Shown: positions 18,024-28,188, counted from the stretch's first letter. The stretch: DNA of 45,236 nt from a virus (IMGVR_UViG_3300044814_000005:1-45236); one strand, 5' to 3'. Translations and numbers: made by a program. Notes: generated by a model not told the origin, from the letters alone.

Positions 18024-19012
18024 AGGAATGGAACAGTGTCTACCTTGGTCGGGTGGCTCACACTCGGCACACTGACGCCTGGGTGCAGCTACAGGTTCCG
18101 CAGGTGCTTGGTACCGCACTCACTGCTTGGGCTATGCCCTCCGGACTAACAAATGTGACACCACCAGCGGTGGGCGCAATGGCTCTTGTGCAGTTCCTCG
18201 GGGGAGATCTGAATTATCCTGTGTACTCAATAACCAGCCTGGTGGGAGCTACCAGCACGGTTGCTGCAGGTCCAGCAGGTCCTACTGGTCCTACGGGGCC
18301 AACAGGTGCTACGGGGGCAACGGGGCCACCTGGAGGGGCGGGACCACCTCCTAATGTCAGTACGGTCACCTTTGTTCCTGACCTTTCCGGTCCATTGCCA
18401 GGGTTTGATTCTGGTGCAGTGGACATCAATGGTCATCCTATTGTTACCTTCACAACAGCAACAATGTCCGGCGATATTGTGACACTTACTGCTGATATAG
18501 TTTATGAAGTCTATATTTTTCCTTCTTACCTAGTTCCTCATTATGCTTATGCAGTGCTACCGATGCTTCCTGTGATCACAAACGCACCAGAGCCTGCAGC
18601 TTGGTCATTGGTGGGAGTAGCAGGTATTGACTGCGTGTATCCTCTCGCTGGAGTTTCTACGGTAACGGTTGAGAGTACTGACTCTGTCCCACCGGACGTT
18701 TTCTTGAGCATCGAACTGGGAGCAGGTCCGGGTGACTTTTCTAACATGCCAAAGCAGGAGGACACACCCTGGGTTTTTGCTGGTGCCGTTTCTGTAGGTC
18801 AGACTGCACCACAGGTTTGTGTTGCCCCGTTGCCGGGAGATATGTTTAATGACTTCCTTAACTACTCACTTGGAAGCGTTCCCATGTACTTGATACTGAA
18901 TATTGGACTCCTTGGTTATGATCCAATTCCACCTCCTCCTACTGTTAGCTTTCATGCTGAGGTCACCCTAGACCTATCGCTCTTCGCCTACCGGGTCGCC
19001 TGGACTGGCTGA
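18020..19012 (+). CDS. Spike protein: gp5-like OB fold with collagen-like stretch
   Basis: Residues 1-80 match the gp5/gpV-type OB domain: YLGRVAHTRHTDAWVQLQVP, then PAVGAMALVQFLGGD and a closing PVYS. Residues 84-110 are nine uninterrupted Gly-X-Y triplets (mainly GPT, GAT and GPP), a collagen-like triple-helix segment. Residues 111-330 form a separate, beta-rich domain I do not recognise. T4 gp5 carries lysozyme and a beta-helix after the OB fold; here a collagen-like stalk replaces the needle. The protein probably sits at the centre of the baseplate, with the last domain outward. Confidence 0.75.
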   Translation: MKEWNSVYLGRVAHTRHTDAWVQLQVPQVLGTALTAWAMPSGLTNVTPPAVGAMALVQFLGGDLNYPVYSITSLVGATSTVAAGPAGPTGPTGPTGATGATGPPGGAGPPPNVSTVTFVPDLSGPLPGFDSGAVDINGHPIVTFTTATMSGDIVTLTADIVYEVYIFPSYLVPHYAYAVLPMLPVITNAPEPAAWSLVGVAGIDCVYPLAGVSTVTVESTDSVPPDVFLSIELGAGPGDFSNMPKQEDTPWVFAGAVSVGQTAPQVCVAPLPGDMFNDFLNYSLGSVPMYLILNIGLLGYDPIPPPPTVSFHAEVTLDLSLFAYRVAWTG

Positions 19013-19027
19013 TAGGATAAATATGAT

Positions 19028-19420
19028 ATGAGTATCGAGATAGCGGTTCCTTTTATGTTGAACTTTGGTGGCAGTGTTGGTATCACCACGGACCCAGACA
19101 CTCAGGTCATGCAGCACGTTCGGTCTCTGGTAGAGACCACCCCCGGAGAGAGGGTAATGATGCCCGATTACGGCATCCCTATGGAGGGGTTTGTGTTTGA
19201 GTCTGAATCTGGACCCGATTCGATTGATGTCACTAACCAGGTACAGACCCAGATGGCTAAGTGGGAGCCTACTGTTAACGTGGTTGGTGTCGTGCCCGTG
19301 GGGGACGAGATGAACGGTGTGGTCAGCGTTGAAGTGAACTACACTCGTGGTCCTAATGCTCCGCTTGCTTCTCCTGTTGTGAGCACTGCCACCGTTCTTG
19401 TTGGAGGCGAGGTTGTGTGA
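19028..19420 (+). CDS. Baseplate wedge protein, gp25-like
   Basis: The 130-residue protein shows the gp25/gpW family layout: a first strand reading VPFMLNFGGSVGITTD, a helix reading QVMQHVRSLVETTPGER, and then MMPDYGIPMEGFVFE, where PDYG is characteristic. It is the usual neighbour of the baseplate J protein, which it overlaps through GTGA at 19417. In assembled particles it attaches the sheath to the wedge. Confidence 0.9.
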   Translation: MSIEIAVPFMLNFGGSVGITTDPDTQVMQHVRSLVETTPGERVMMPDYGIPMEGFVFESESGPDSIDVTNQVQTQMAKWEPTVNVVGVVPVGDEMNGVVSVEVNYTRGPNAPLASPVVSTATVLVGGEVV

Positions 19421-20913
19421 CGACTAACCCTCTGCTTGCTCACTTCGATACGTTGCAGATACCTACGTCTATTGACTACACCAGCAAGGACTTCTCTGGT
19501 TTTTCTGCCTCTATGCTGGCGTATGCTGCGCAGGCGTTTCCGGAATGGAACACTTCTTCTGAAGGTGACATGGGCGTGGTGCTCATGGAAATCTTTGCCT
19601 ATGGTCTCGACATCCTTTCCTACTACGGTGACCGTCTGACTAAAGAAGCCTACTTGTCAACGGCTACGCAGCTACTGAGCGTGTACAACATTGCTAACAC
19701 TCTGGGTTACGTGCCTACTAACGGCTCTCCGTCTAGTGGAACAGTCACCTTTATCACCGACAATCCGGGAGTAGAGGTTATCGTGCCAGCGGGTACTCAG
19801 GTTGTAGCTACTGGTGGCTCTGTTCCCGTATTCTTTGAGACTGTTGACTCGGTACTCGTTCCCGCCAACGGCGGGACGGTATCGGTAGATGTCATCCAGG
19901 GCATAACTGAGCATTTGATTCCTATTGGTGTATCGGATGGCACTCTTGGGCAAAGGTTTGTTCTGCCCCAGCTTGATGTCATTGACGGTACGGTTCAGGT
20001 GTGGGTGCAGACCTCTATCGGCTCCCAGGAGTGGGTGCAGGTACCTTATCTTATTGACTCCGGTGCCGACGATCAGGTGTACAGCCTGTCTACGGATCAG
20101 ACGGGGGCTACCACGGTTGCCTTTGGTGACAACGAGAACGGGACAGTGCCTGCCGTTGGGCTGCAGATATGGGCTACCTACCGGGTGGGCGCTGGTGCCT
20201 CTGGTAACCTTCTATCTGGTACGGTTTCCACCTTTGCTGTTCCTATTCCTGGTGTGAGCTTTGAACTACTGGCTGATGGTGTTACTTCTACAGCGACCGC
20301 AATGACTGGTGGCTCTGATCCTGAGACTATTGAGCAGATACGTGCCAACGCGCCTACTGTGTTTCAGGCTCAGTACCGGGCCGTCTCACCGCAGGACTTC
20401 GCTGCAATAGCGCTATCTGTTCCCGGTGTGCTTATGGCGAACGCTGTAGCGCAGCGTAGCTCTGCTGTTACCTTGTACATCATGGGGCCTAATTACACGG
20501 GGCCTGGTCCTGCTCTGGTTCAGTCTGTCCTTTCTTATTTTAAGGGAAGGACTGCTGCGGGCTGCACGGTCTCAATTGTGCCTCCCTACATCGTGCCTAT
20601 TGACGTGGGTACGTCTGGCAACCCAGTTACGCTAGTGGTCAAGGATACGTATCTGCAGGCCTCAGTGAAGGCCAACGTAACTACAGCAATACAGGCGTTG
20701 TTCACATCTCCAAATATATCCTTCGGGCAGCTTATCAACGTCTCTCAGATCTACGGAGCGGTCCTGGCCGTGCCTGGTGTGGCCTACGTCGTGATTCCCG
20801 TGTTCACGCGGGAGGATGCGGTACAGAGCGGTATAGCTCCCATCCAGCTAAATCCAGGTGAGGTAGCTAGCTCTGGGGTCCAGTACATCAGTGTGACAGG
20901 TGGAGTCCTATGA
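19417..20913 (+). CDS. Baseplate J-like protein (wedge)
   Basis: The 498-residue protein starts at GTG 19417. The N-terminus has the family pattern DYTSKDFSGFSASML and then EGDMGVVLMEIFAYGLDILSYYGDR. The central part carries the GAGASGNL motif, and near residue 310 the segment PETIEQIRANAPTVF leads into YRAVSPQDFAAIAL, both diagnostic for baseplate J (gp6-like) proteins. It forms the wedge ring that triggers sheath contraction. Confidence 0.93.
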   Translation: MTTNPLLAHFDTLQIPTSIDYTSKDFSGFSASMLAYAAQAFPEWNTSSEGDMGVVLMEIFAYGLDILSYYGDRLTKEAYLSTATQLLSVYNIANTLGYVPTNGSPSSGTVTFITDNPGVEVIVPAGTQVVATGGSVPVFFETVDSVLVPANGGTVSVDVIQGITEHLIPIGVSDGTLGQRFVLPQLDVIDGTVQVWVQTSIGSQEWVQVPYLIDSGADDQVYSLSTDQTGATTVAFGDNENGTVPAVGLQIWATYRVGAGASGNLLSGTVSTFAVPIPGVSFELLADGVTSTATAMTGGSDPETIEQIRANAPTVFQAQYRAVSPQDFAAIALSVPGVLMANAVAQRSSAVTLYIMGPNYTGPGPALVQSVLSYFKGRTAAGCTVSIVPPYIVPIDVGTSGNPVTLVVKDTYLQASVKANVTTAIQALFTSPNISFGQLINVSQIYGAVLAVPGVAYVVIPVFTREDAVQSGIAPIQLNPGEVASSGVQYISVTGGVL

Positions 20914-21602
20914 CCAACGCTATCTTCCCTCAGGCTATTTTCCCCTGGACCGACAAGCGGGACAACGTAGACGATGTCTTGGCCATTGATCCTAACTCTC
21001 TTGCGGCCGAGATCGAAGCGATTGAGAGCGTCATGGGCACGCTGACTTACACGGAGAAGTCACCCCCGAGCGGTCAGCCTGTCAAGTATCCCTCCTTGGA
21101 TGCCCGGCTTAGCGCGCTGGCAAACAATGCCAATTTGCCCGTGTGCGAGGTGTCGGCAGCCAGTACAACGGTATCTAACTGGCTTGGAGTTGGAACCGGC
21201 TTTGGTCAGTGGAATGTCTACTCACCATCGTACGACCCATTCAGTTTCTTCAACGGCAGTGATATCACCATTCCTGACAATGGATGGTATCGGGTGTCTG
21301 CCGGTCAGACGTGGCCTTGGTGGTCAATCGGTTACGATATGCTGTCTGTCTACAGTGGTACTACCTTGTTGCAGCAGGATAAGTGGGATTGGGAGTTTAC
21401 TGGGAACGTGCCAACCGGCCAGTGGCAGGCCGGTAATGGCACGCAGCGAGCGGGAGACACACACGTCTCCTGGGAGGGCAGGCTGTATGCTGGTAGCCGT
21501 ATTCGTGTGTTGTCGGAGAATGGTACCTCTAACCCGTTGCAGACGGCGACGAATCTCTGGCTGAAGGTGTCTTTCGTAGCGACTATTCCCTCGGCAGTGT
21601 AA
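20910..21602 (+). CDS. Tail fibre protein with C1q-like domain
   Basis: The 230-residue protein begins with a short anchoring region (residues 1-70) containing IEAIESVMG, a helical segment typical of trimeric fibres. From about residue 85 onward there is a jelly-roll-like domain with the pattern ITIPDNGWYRVSAGQTW and then YAGSRIRVLSENGT. This is the C1q/TNF-like fold often seen in actinophage minor tail proteins. It overlaps the J gene by four bases and probably contacts the host surface. Confidence 0.7.
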   Translation: MTNAIFPQAIFPWTDKRDNVDDVLAIDPNSLAAEIEAIESVMGTLTYTEKSPPSGQPVKYPSLDARLSALANNANLPVCEVSAASTTVSNWLGVGTGFGQWNVYSPSYDPFSFFNGSDITIPDNGWYRVSAGQTWPWWSIGYDMLSVYSGTTLLQQDKWDWEFTGNVPTGQWQAGNGTQRAGDTHVSWEGRLYAGSRIRVLSENGTSNPLQTATNLWLKVSFVATIPSAV

Positions 21603-21603
21603 C

Positions 21604-24600
21604 GTGGCTGTTTATGGTGTTTCTTCGGTATATGGATCGTCGTCCAAGTACGGATTGGACGCGCTTCCTGACTACCTCTGTGGTCGGATGTCTGCGCAGT
21701 CTACAAACTACGAGCAGGTAACTGTTACCTGGACTCAGCCACTGGGAGTCATCTATCGTTATCGTTTGCTGTCCAGCAGAACCGGGTACCCTATCAATGA
21801 GAATGACGGGGCTATTCTGATTGACCAGGCAGCTTACCCTGGTTCGGTGTATCTCGATCAGGATGTCATTCCAGGCACATACAAGTACTATGGTCTGTAT
21901 GTCCAGGTGAATGCCGAGTCGAACATTTGGCTGCGCAGTGGTGTAACTGCTTGCTTGGCCAATCAGGACCACGGCTCAGCCGCCTGGATAGAGGGACTTT
22001 TGCCTCAGTATTTCCGGGCTATGCCTGACGGGTCGGCACTCCCGGTGGACCCTGCTGGGATGTCTGATCTTGACAAGTTCTGCCTGGTAATGGGCTGGGG
22101 TCTCGACTACGCTAAGACCCAGTACGCTATGTTTGCTGACCATGTGAATGATCCGTCTGCCATTCCTCTTGGTGACTTGTGGAATCTGGCCGACGAGCTT
22201 GGCCTGAAGTTCAGTCCAGAGATCAATGCCGCCACGGTAAGGAAGGCAGTAGCTAATGCTTCTGTAGTGTTCAGGCAGCGTGGGACCATTGAGGGCCTGA
22301 AAGCTGAGATAGCCATGAAAACTGGCTGGGACTCGGATGTCCATATCGGCCAGAACATACTTCTGGAGGATGACCAGAGCCAATTCATGTCTCCTATCTT
22401 CCTGCCATACGACGAAAACAGGGCGTATAACGCAGGCGACGTGGTCTATGTGGTAGCTACAGGGCAGCCACCTAGCATGTTCTTTCCACCCGACCGGGCG
22501 TATTGGTACAACGCCGAATGGAGTGGTAATGGTTACTGGTATAAGTGCCTGACTACGGGGACGATAGGTGTTGATCCTCCTGCTGATGGTACAACCACCG
22601 GTACATGGGAGTGTATTCGTGACGCCGATGACTGGCTGCTGACCCTGTACAACGCTGTGACGGGTGGTATAAACACTTGGGAGCTTCTTACTCCTGCCAA
22701 TACTGATGGTGTGCCGACTGGACCGACCCCGTTCCTTCAGGGTCTAGGTGTCGCTGTCCCTGGTAGTGATGGCACGCAGAATGCACTTAATTCCCTGCGG
22801 CTGTACAACCAAGACGCTAGTGTATCCACATTGTGGGTTCGATCACTCGCCCGTACTAATGGTGTGGTTACGGGGGAGGATCTTCAGGTGGATAAGCTGC
22901 AGGTCATCAAGGATGCCGTTCCTGTTCCATGGGTCCTTGACGATCAGGAATATGACGCCACAACGGAGTATTACACTAACGACCTGGTGCTCTATCAGGG
23001 GCAGTCCTTCATCGCATTGCGTCAGTCTAAGGGCGCGATTCCTCCTACAAATAACTTGGCCACTTCAGAGTGGGCACCGCTCAGTTATGACCGTCGTATC
23101 CGGCTGATGATCAGCGCGCTTACATCACAGAACATGACTAATGTGGACAACCTTTCTGCTGCTGTCGTTCCCTTTGTCGAGTGGTATGATCAGTGGGGGA
23201 CCTTCATCACTAGAGTGTTTGCTAGGAACAATGGTACCGATCCTTCCCGTCCTAACGCTCTGACATTTGACAGTTTCACTACGCTCGCGTCTGACTACGT
23301 TGGAGAGTCAGCCATTTTTAACTGGGTGGCTAACTTCTACAACAATGTCACTAGGACTCCCCCCATTGTGCTCACTGAGGCAGTTGACGCTGTTGAATTC
23401 CAGTGGAACAGCCAGTCTCCGGGGCTAGGGGTGAATGCCGATAGTTGGTCTGTCAATTTCGAGGGTTCCTTTGTTGCGCCTGTGACGGGTATCTATACCT
23501 TCGGAGTGTCTAGCTCAGATGGTAGTGCTGTGTGGGTTAATGGTGTGCAGATTATCAACAACTGGTCTACGCATCCGTTTACACATGTAACGGGTACCGT
23601 GTCATTGACGGCTGGGGATACTACTGATGTCCTTGTGAGTTACTACAAGGACTCCGGTATTGCTGACGCTGTCAATTACGCATGGTCTAATGACCCTGCT
23701 TCCACCACAGTGTTCGATGGATGGACCGGGTCTCTCGGTGACAGCTTGATCGTCAGTCCCGTTAAGCCGGTGCTGCCTGGTTCTCCAGTGCATGCTACTA
23801 TCGTGGCGGCTTGGAGTGGCCAGGGGTTCGCTACTCTGCACTGGTCTGACACTAATGGTGTCCCTCTTAAGACAACTATTGGCGATGTTGTCGTAGGCAA
23901 CGGTGTCAATGCTGACTCCGGCGTCGAGCTAGTTGTCTCTGATGTGGCTCCTGTGGGAGCCGCCTGGGTGTCACTGGGCGCAACCCTCGGTGTCTATACT
24001 GCGCCAGAAGCTATTCAGACCTCTTCTACTGAGACCTCTTATGGTATGATCACCTTCCTCAATCAGTGGGGGTATCAGGTAACGGAAGGCAGTAGCAACA
24101 CCGCGCAATATCAGACGGCGTCATATAAAGCAGGTCTGGCCAAATCAAAGAAGGCCGCCGCGCACAGTGTGACGGTGCTGACTCCTCAGGCTACGCGGAC
24201 TGTGGTTAGTATCACCTATATCGACGCACCTACTCCGTACATGTTCTCCGCGTCCATGAGCGTGCAGGACGCTACTCCCTCTGGTATTGCCCTGGACCCG
24301 ATTACCTGGGTGTCCACCGTTGGTGGACCTAACCTTAATGGTCGGACAACGGATGACCAGCAGAGTGAGTGGGCGGTTCCTGTTGGTGCATTTCAGCAAG
24401 GAGGCTATGAGGGTGGGTCTGCTTGGCCGGTGACCCCCGGTGTCCGTTCGATGGCTCTCGTCTCTGGTGCTGCTGATGGACAGGCTGGGGTGACCTTCCG
24501 TAGTCCGCCATTGATTGGTTCTCACACTCAGGGTCTGGTGTTCCGGTATTCTAATGACAGTAACTATTGGGTTGCGACTAGGACTCAACTTAAGAAGAAG

Positions 24601-24783
24601 GTCGCCGGGAGTTGGCTAGTGCTGGTGACGTATGCAGTACCATTTGCAGATAACGACAGGATCGTAGTGAGCATGGACGGTAGTGTTATCAACGTTTTCC
24701 GCAATGCCGGAATCGTTGCTGTAGCTACCGTGACTGACATCTTTAATGACACTGCTATTCTTCATGGGATTGAAGCTACATGA
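21604..24783 (+). CDS. Baseplate gpI-like protein fused to PA14 and lectin-like domains
   Basis: The 1059-residue protein starts at GTG 21604. Order: a fibronectin-like N-terminal domain (about 30-105), then a tail protein I-type segment (about 130-240, with LPQYFRAMPDG, LWNLADELGLKF and FRQRGTIEGLK). Two aromatic carbohydrate-binding-like pieces follow (around 269-320 and 450-490, the latter with YTNDLVLYQGQSFIALRQSK). A clear PA14 domain comes next (about 597-692, containing FGVSSSDGSAVWVNGVQ), and finally a LamG-like C-terminal domain (about 925-1059). gpI normally joins wedge to fibres; here receptor-binding domains are fused directly to it. Confidence 0.8.
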   Translation: MAVYGVSSVYGSSSKYGLDALPDYLCGRMSAQSTNYEQVTVTWTQPLGVIYRYRLLSSRTGYPINENDGAILIDQAAYPGSVYLDQDVIPGTYKYYGLYVQVNAESNIWLRSGVTACLANQDHGSAAWIEGLLPQYFRAMPDGSALPVDPAGMSDLDKFCLVMGWGLDYAKTQYAMFADHVNDPSAIPLGDLWNLADELGLKFSPEINAATVRKAVANASVVFRQRGTIEGLKAEIAMKTGWDSDVHIGQNILLEDDQSQFMSPIFLPYDENRAYNAGDVVYVVATGQPPSMFFPPDRAYWYNAEWSGNGYWYKCLTTGTIGVDPPADGTTTGTWECIRDADDWLLTLYNAVTGGINTWELLTPANTDGVPTGPTPFLQGLGVAVPGSDGTQNALNSLRLYNQDASVSTLWVRSLARTNGVVTGEDLQVDKLQVIKDAVPVPWVLDDQEYDATTEYYTNDLVLYQGQSFIALRQSKGAIPPTNNLATSEWAPLSYDRRIRLMISALTSQNMTNVDNLSAAVVPFVEWYDQWGTFITRVFARNNGTDPSRPNALTFDSFTTLASDYVGESAIFNWVANFYNNVTRTPPIVLTEAVDAVEFQWNSQSPGLGVNADSWSVNFEGSFVAPVTGIYTFGVSSSDGSAVWVNGVQIINNWSTHPFTHVTGTVSLTAGDTTDVLVSYYKDSGIADAVNYAWSNDPASTTVFDGWTGSLGDSLIVSPVKPVLPGSPVHATIVAAWSGQGFATLHWSDTNGVPLKTTIGDVVVGNGVNADSGVELVVSDVAPVGAAWVSLGATLGVYTAPEAIQTSSTETSYGMITFLNQWGYQVTEGSSNTAQYQTASYKAGLAKSKKAAAHSVTVLTPQATRTVVSITYIDAPTPYMFSASMSVQDATPSGIALDPITWVSTVGGPNLNGRTTDDQQSEWAVPVGAFQQGGYEGGSAWPVTPGVRSMALVSGAADGQAGVTFRSPPLIGSHTQGLVFRYSNDSNYWVATRTQLKKKVAGSWLVLVTYAVPFADNDRIVVSMDGSVINVFRNAGIVAVATVTDIFNDTAILHGIEAT

Positions 24784-27700
24784 CGGACGTAACGGTTGCT
24801 GGTGTACCTGCTGAATCCGATGGGTCTGCTCTACCAGGAATAGTAGCCATTTCCATTGTCGTGGTCGGTCCTATTGCTACTGCCACTGGTGCTGCACTTG
24901 CTGGTATCAGTAAGATTTCTGCCGATGGTGTGCCTGCTGAGGTGGTGTCTGCTGCCCCTCCTGGTGTCATTGATGTCGTCAATATATATGCTATTGATGC
25001 GGCTGTTGCTGGGGCAGTCTCTAATGCGTCAGGTGCCGCTCTCTCTGGTGGCATTTATGCGGGACCATTCATTGGCAACCTTTGCACCAACCCAAGCTTT
25101 GAGGTGAGCCTGGCCGGGTACACGGAATTGACCGGCACGGTTATCACGCAGACGGGGACTAACGCTGCCTATGGCAATAGGTCAATGCAGGTAACGACTG
25201 ACGGTCTGAGCGTGGGAGAGGGTGTGACTGGTCCTCTTGTTACATATTTTACGGAGTCCGTAGAAGGAAGCGTGGGAGTAGACCTGTCTGGTGAGACTGG
25301 TACCGTAGTGGTGTCTGCCTACTCCAGTCCTGGTCCGGTGCTGCTTGGCAGTAGGACAGTGACGCTTACCCCCGCATGGCAGCGTGTCATCCTTAACGAC
25401 CTTACAATCTATGGCGGGGATGAGGTACGTCTTGTCATTCAGACGCCGACTGCCCAGAGGCTTACGTTCCTGGTCGATGCGGTACAGTATGAGGCGAACA
25501 CTCCGGCCGCAATGTACATTGATGGAGATCAGCCCGGCTGTGAATGGCTTGGCACTCCTGGCTTGTCTGCTTCTGTCATGCCATCAGAGATATTCACCGT
25601 GCTTCATGGTGGGATAGATGTTGAGGGTTCTATCTCCATAGTCGTTCCTGGTGAGGACTTCGAGATTGATCTGGATGGGTTCCTAGAGATCAATGGAACG
25701 GTTACTACTGAAGTCACTAATCCTGTTGGTGCTTTTGATGACTTTGCATTGTTCGAGCTTACCGATCCGGACCCGGCGCAGACATATGTGTCGTGGAACA
25801 ACGCTGGCCAATTCTCGGGGGAATCTGATTACACTCAGCCCTATGGTCTGTTCCATCCTCCGCTGGACTACCCGGTCTCTGACGGGACGAACGCATGGAA
25901 CCGTGCCCAGTACATGGCGGCGGGGTTTGAGTTCGTTGACGTGCCTCCTGGGGCCGCACAGAACCTAACTAGGGTGTCTGTAGAGTCTCTGCCACTGGAC
26001 GGTGCTACTGATACCAATCCTGTTCCTCGCGCGTACGACCCTCCTCGGTCACTACATACTGTCATTCATCCATCCCGGCTGAACTACTGTCCCAATCCAA
26101 GCTTCGAAATAGACCTCACCGGGTGGAGTGCTGTCGGCACTGGTGCGCTGTCTCGGGTAGCAACGGGATTGAACATCGCTGGCCTGGGTACGTTGGTACC
26201 TACTCCGGGGGTGAACACTATTGTCTCTGTACCTGCTGCGGCTATCTCACCAGGGCAGCGGGTGTCCGCTACCATCTACGCCAATGCGCCCAGTGTGCTT
26301 TCTCAGAGTCTGATTTTGCAGGTAGCCTGGCTGGACTCGTTCAGTAGGCCATTGCTTGGTGCTAGCGCTTTGTCCGCTGGGACGCCGGTAGCACCTGCTG
26401 CTGCTACCTGGACTAAACTGTCTGTCACGGGAATCGCTCCACTCAATGCCGTGTACTACGTGCTGCAGGTAACCTATGCTTCTGTGCCGTTGTCTACTGA
26501 CCTCGTGTGGTTGGGTAACCTGATCACCTGTGTCAGCACGCCTCCCATTCCTCCTTCCTATTCTTCTTACGCACGCGTACCCATTGCTGGCTGGTCCTGT
26601 AACACTGGCGGTGGTACCGCGACATTGGACAGTACCCATGTTCCTCTCCCAGGGTACAGCGGCCACTACCGTGCGGCACCTTCGGTTCAGAATTTTGCTA
26701 CGCCCGATACGACGTTCAGTGTCACTGCGGCTGCAGGCATTGAGACCGGCGATGTCATTCTGCTGTGGTGCTCTTTCTTCTCCGCTGCTGCGTGGAGTTG
26801 CCCCGGATTCACCGTGCTTGCTTCTGATGCTGACTCTGCGCTATTGGTCCGTACTGCAGACGGTACAGAGGGCAGCACATTCACTGTAACAGGCAGTGGT
26901 TCTCCGGCCATTACGCAGGCAGTGGTAGCAGGTCCTGCAGCCATTGATGTGGTGTCGTCGGTTGACTCCGGTGTGTCTGGAGTCTACCCGAATAACAGCG
27001 GGCTAACGGTAGCCGCTGCCAATGAACTGCTTATCTGGTGGGGTGTTGCCAATTCTGGTGGGATCGGGTCTGGTATAGGCACAGCACCGGCAGGATTTAC
27101 CAGCCGCGCTGTTGGTGTCTCTACTGCTAGTGACATGCCTGATGTGCTGTTGTCTGATTCCCTGGCAATAGCTGGCAGTACTGGAGTCGTAGGTCCCGGT
27201 ACTTCATCCAACGACTTCTCTTGGGCCACTAATATGGTGGCTGTCGTGGTTCCGGCCTTTCCTGATAGCGTTGTCACTGACGGCGGCACCGGGTTCGCTG
27301 TGCGAGTCACTCCCTCTGGTGTTCCCTTCGTCTCTCCCCCTGGTACAGTACACAGCATGGAGGTCGTGTCTACTGCTATCGGTGATGGTGCAGGGATCTC
27401 CATTCCTTACCTGGTAGTAGGAAACGCGTACACTGCTAGCTGCTATGTTCAGCCCGACACGGGAGTAAACGTTGTCCTTTCTTGCCCGGACGCAACTGCT
27501 ACCGTTCTGGACAAGGGGACTTTGACCGATGCGTGGACTACTAATGGCTGGGTTAGGGTGTGGGTCACCTTCAAGGCCAACGCATCCACAGTGGCACTTA
27601 CTGTCACCTCTGATGTGGGTACGTCCAATGTGGACGATGTGCTGGTCGAGATCGGCTCTCTGATCGGCACCTACTTTGATGGTGGAGATCCATCCTCCGA

Positions 27701-28160
27701 TTATGGGTGGGAGGCAGGTGGAACGGCTGGCTTGACCAGGTCGTATTTCTATGAGAACCTGCTAGTAAGCCAGCAGACCATTCAAGACATCCTTACTAAG
27801 CACACTCCTATGGGGGTGATCGTCTTGACGCCTCTATACTTTGTACCCCCGGAGAGTCATCCATCGGCCTCGCCATTCGTCTCCATGAACCAGTTTCAGG
27901 TATTCTCCCCGCCTGTGCCTGTGCTGATTCCTCCCCCGGCTGTGGCACCTCCGTCAACGCCCGGCAGATCTGCTCCCGCGCAGGTCCCTGGGTATCAGAC
28001 GTACGCGCCAGGAAAAATGACGCTGACACAGTTGGCTGCTAAGGCTGGGGTCACGGTGGCTAAGCTGAAAACAATCGACCCTGGAGTAGTGGCCAAATTC
28101 GGGAAGTCTAAGGTGCTGCCTGCTGGCACCGGGTACTGGGTGCCACGACACCCCAAGTAA
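24780..28160 (+). CDS. Large tail fibre with carbohydrate-binding-like modules and C-terminal LysM-like segment
   Basis: The 1126-residue protein overlaps the previous gene by four bases. Residues 1-95 are Ala/Val/Gly repeats of the form VAGVPAESDGSALPG, PAEVVSAAPPG. Three modules begin with a CxNPSFE motif or end in DGG/DGD loops (about 99-266, 434-560 and 840-995), resembling carbohydrate-binding modules of the CBM4/9 type. Residues 1030-1075 are proline-rich, and residues about 1079-1126 form a LysM-like segment (TLTQLAAKAGVTVAKLKTID, then LPAGTGYWVPR). It probably binds host cell wall glycan. Confidence 0.75.
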   Translation: MTDVTVAGVPAESDGSALPGIVAISIVVVGPIATATGAALAGISKISADGVPAEVVSAAPPGVIDVVNIYAIDAAVAGAVSNASGAALSGGIYAGPFIGNLCTNPSFEVSLAGYTELTGTVITQTGTNAAYGNRSMQVTTDGLSVGEGVTGPLVTYFTESVEGSVGVDLSGETGTVVVSAYSSPGPVLLGSRTVTLTPAWQRVILNDLTIYGGDEVRLVIQTPTAQRLTFLVDAVQYEANTPAAMYIDGDQPGCEWLGTPGLSASVMPSEIFTVLHGGIDVEGSISIVVPGEDFEIDLDGFLEINGTVTTEVTNPVGAFDDFALFELTDPDPAQTYVSWNNAGQFSGESDYTQPYGLFHPPLDYPVSDGTNAWNRAQYMAAGFEFVDVPPGAAQNLTRVSVESLPLDGATDTNPVPRAYDPPRSLHTVIHPSRLNYCPNPSFEIDLTGWSAVGTGALSRVATGLNIAGLGTLVPTPGVNTIVSVPAAAISPGQRVSATIYANAPSVLSQSLILQVAWLDSFSRPLLGASALSAGTPVAPAAATWTKLSVTGIAPLNAVYYVLQVTYASVPLSTDLVWLGNLITCVSTPPIPPSYSSYARVPIAGWSCNTGGGTATLDSTHVPLPGYSGHYRAAPSVQNFATPDTTFSVTAAAGIETGDVILLWCSFFSAAAWSCPGFTVLASDADSALLVRTADGTEGSTFTVTGSGSPAITQAVVAGPAAIDVVSSVDSGVSGVYPNNSGLTVAAANELLIWWGVANSGGIGSGIGTAPAGFTSRAVGVSTASDMPDVLLSDSLAIAGSTGVVGPGTSSNDFSWATNMVAVVVPAFPDSVVTDGGTGFAVRVTPSGVPFVSPPGTVHSMEVVSTAIGDGAGISIPYLVVGNAYTASCYVQPDTGVNVVLSCPDATATVLDKGTLTDAWTTNGWVRVWVTFKANASTVALTVTSDVGTSNVDDVLVEIGSLIGTYFDGGDPSSDYGWEAGGTAGLTRSYFYENLLVSQQTIQDILTKHTPMGVIVLTPLYFVPPESHPSASPFVSMNQFQVFSPPVPVLIPPPAVAPPSTPGRSAPAQVPGYQTYAPGKMTLTQLAAKAGVTVAKLKTIDPGVVAKFGKSKVLPAGTGYWVPRHPK

Positions 28161-28188
28161 CTATAAGATACTAATTCGGAGCAATTTT

